Positions 5,619-6,675 of a stretch of DNA of 6,675 bases are shown one piece after another. How positions within the stretch are numbered: position 1 is the stretch's first letter; each line of letters begins with the position of its first letter. Under the pieces are notes generated by a model. It made no database searches and had not been told where the DNA came from. It saw nothing but the letters and a program-made list of their open reading frames with translations. This stretch comes from EX4572-165 sp002254885. Its GTDB lineage: Archaea; Thermoplasmatota; E2; DHVEG-1. The stretch spans positions 1-6,675 of the forward strand of contig JAOZSQ010000083.1 in assembly GCA_029939595.1 (NCBI GenBank), read 5' to 3'. A program made the position numbers and the translations under genes.

Positions 5619-5850
5619 ATCCTCCCTCAGGATCTGGGATAAGCTCCAGCACATCGTATTGTTGAATCTCGGATTCATCAAGAGACATATGTCCATGTAA
5701 TATTCTCTTTCCATACCTAATTACATATGCGCCAGGGTCTTTCTTCCAATAATCCGCTGCTGTTTCAATTATGTCCTCGATGGTGTTATCCACCTCAAGG
5801 TCTAATTTAATTTTATTACCGGTTTCTGCATCTTTCACTGATATTTGCAT
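5617..5850 (-). CDS. Ubiquitin-like protein modifier with C-terminal Gly-Gly
   Basis: A 77-residue beta-grasp protein, one residue longer than ubiquitin (76). It opens with MQISVK (ubiquitin MQIFVK), has LEVDNTIEDI where ubiquitin has VEPSDTIENV, then the main helix (24-36), the strand-turn YVIRYGKRILHG (42-53) against ubiquitin RLIFAGKQLEDG, and a last strand DVLELIP. Ile44, Gly47 and Lys48 fall at the same numbers as the ubiquitin hydrophobic-patch Ile44, Gly47 and chain-forming Lys48. The C-terminus is PDPEGG followed at once by TAA, so Gly-Gly is exposed without processing. The tail is acidic and proline-containing, unlike ubiquitin's LRLRGG, implying a dedicated E1. Other lysines at 6, 13, 15, 36 and 37 could accept chains. 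It sits between E1 and E2, with the best SD in the operon. A sulfur-carrier role (MoaD, Urm1 or SAMP type) is less likely given the adjacent E2 and JAMM genes. Confidence 0.93.
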   Translation of the reverse strand: MQISVKDAETGNKIKLDLEVDNTIEDIIETAADYWKKDPGAYVIRYGKRILHGHMSLDESEIQQYDVLELIPDPEGG

Positions 5851-5855
5851 GATTT

Positions 5856-5862
5856 CCTCCTT
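5856..5862 (-). promoter_or_regulatory. Strong ribosome binding site AAGGAGG of the modifier gene
   Basis: AAGGAGG lies five bases before the ATG at 5850, inside the 42-base gap after E1. It is the strongest SD in the window. It fits a need for much more modifier than enzyme from one transcript. Confidence 0.75.
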
Positions 5863-5892
5863 ATTATTAACAATATTATTCTCTATATTAAA

Positions 5893-6675
5893 TTAACTAC
5901 CATCCTTATGATGACAACATTTTGGATTTATTGGAATTTCAAGAATTTCTGAGACGTTTCTATTGGCATCAAAATAAAATATATTTCTAATGACCTGATC
6001 CCATTGTTTGTGTACAATTTTTAGTAGCTCTAATACTTGAAAAGACGCGATAATACTTGTTGTGTTTATGTCACTTGCAAGTTTTGGTTCAAAAAATGAA
6101 ACATCTCTACCAGTACAGCTTAATCTCATTTCTCTAATCTTATTATGAGTCTTATTCATTGCACATTCTAGACAGCTTGTTTTTGGTGGAAGTACAACTT
6201 GAACTTTTCCAATTAATCCATTCGTCCCCCCATCAATATATGGTATACTGTTATGATAACAGTGGGCATTAACATGAAGTCTTGCAGAAATATTATCTAA
6301 ACATCCTAAAACAATATCAAACGAAGGAATGAATTCTTCTGAAAGATTCTCAATAGCCTCTACATACGTTTTAATTTTGCTTTCTGGCTCAATCATTGAT
6401 ATTTTTTTTGCAATGACTTCTGCCTTCATTTTTTTTTCTTCTGCATCAGTTTCGCTAAAAAAGATACATCGATTTAGATTTGATCGAACAATATAATCCA
6501 TATCAACAATTGAAATATTTCTAAAACCTGTCAATATCAGGTTTTTACATACCTCATTACCTATTGCTCCTGCACCAACAACAAGAACACGGCTTTTAGA
6601 AACACGTTCTAAATCAAACCACTCCAATCTTTTAGATCTTTCATATTTATCAGAATCAATCTGATTAAGAGATAT
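5893..6675 (-). CDS. E1-like (ThiF/UBA family) modifier-activating enzyme, 5' partial
   Basis: The frame runs to the right edge, so the N-terminus is missing; 260 residues are visible. A TTG at 6627 could pass for a start, but upstream YERSKRLEWFD continues the conserved E1 lead-in. Numbered from that codon: Rossmann loop GAGAIG (18-23), VDMD (41-44), SNLNR with Arg53, Lys68 in KMKAE, and Asp111 in GCLDN, together the ATP/Mg site of E1, MoeB and ThiF enzymes. CLEC (152-155) and the terminal CCHH (237-240) may hold a structural zinc, as in MoeB/Uba4. Cys171 in RLSCTG is the best candidate for the catalytic thioester Cys. There is no room for the separate large Cys domain or C-terminal ubiquitin-fold domain of eukaryotic UBA1, so E2 recruitment must work differently, perhaps in a homodimer. 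It is the first visible gene of the operon. MoeB or ThiF is rejected because of the E2 and JAMM context. Confidence 0.92.
   Translation of the reverse strand: MSLNQIDSDKYERSKRLEWFDLERVSKSRVLVVGAGAIGNEVCKNLILTGFRNISIVDMDYIVRSNLNRCIFFSETDAEEKKMKAEVIAKKISMIEPESKIKTYVEAIENLSEEFIPSFDIVLGCLDNISARLHVNAHCYHNSIPYIDGGTNGLIGKVQVVLPPKTSCLECAMNKTHNKIREMRLSCTGRDVSFFEPKLASDINTTSIIASFQVLELLKIVHKQWDQVIRNIFYFDANRNVSEILEIPINPKCCHHKDGS

Noticed and set aside
5397..5642. Open frame on the + strand, 81 codons
   Set aside because: It is antisense to the E2 and the end of the modifier gene, with no promoter, SD or domain.
4425..6675. Operon as a molybdopterin or thiamine sulfur-transfer cluster (MoaD/MoeB-like with JAB)
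   Set aside because: A bona fide E2 with HPN and Cys is present and no sulfurtransferase or cofactor synthesis gene is visible.
1..6675. CRISPR arrays, tRNA or rRNA genes, transposase genes
   Set aside because: No direct repeat-spacer pattern, cloverleaf, rRNA-like segment or transposase motif was found on either strand.

Overview
The window reads as an AT-rich archaeal chromosome fragment. The evidence is: an archaeal pilin-like N-terminus, a KaiC/RAD55-type ATPase with a degenerate partner, an archaeal HTH-plus-ACT-like regulator, TATA-like promoter elements instead of bacterial -35/-10 pairs, and mixed use of Shine-Dalgarno sites and apparently leaderless starts. The exact lineage cannot be fixed from sequence alone. 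The pilin-like protein recalls proteins of Thermoplasmatota, but Asgard or other deep archaea are not excluded.

Layout. (1) 1-834, + strand: 3' part of a membrane-anchored, pilin-like surface protein, open at the left edge. (2) 857-2337, - strand: a two-gene operon, a RecA-fold protein that has lost its Walker A motif followed by an intact KaiC-like ATPase, joined by an ATGA overlap. (3) 2338-2527: divergent promoter region. (4) 2528-3397, + strand: an unrecognised protein with a C-terminal winged-helix-like region. (5) 3398-3679: a 282-base gap holding an imperfect long-range stem around a C-rich loop, two TATA-like boxes, T-runs and a compact hairpin. (6) 3680-4408, + strand: an HTH/ACT-like regulator. 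(7) 4425-6675, - strand: a compact operon read E1, ubiquitin-like modifier, E2, JAMM isopeptidase.

The main content is region 7, a near-complete ubiquitin-like conjugation system. The E1-like enzyme (5' end cut by the right edge) should adenylate the C-terminal Gly-Gly of the 77-residue modifier. The E2 (HPN motif and a single candidate Cys) would take over the thioester, and the Rpn11-like JAMM protease would remove the modifier. The modifier ends exactly at Gly-Gly, so it needs no maturation and the protease is most simply a deconjugase. No RING-type E3 is visible; one could lie upstream of E1, outside the window. Strong SD sites, a 36- or 15-base modifier-to-E2 gap depending on the start used, and an ATGA overlap between E2 and JAMM argue that these genes are co-expressed.

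Both convergent gene ends (833-850 and 4401-4432) carry short A/T-only or nearly A/T-only inverted repeats that overlap stop codons and give T-runs on both strands. These look like shared bidirectional terminators.
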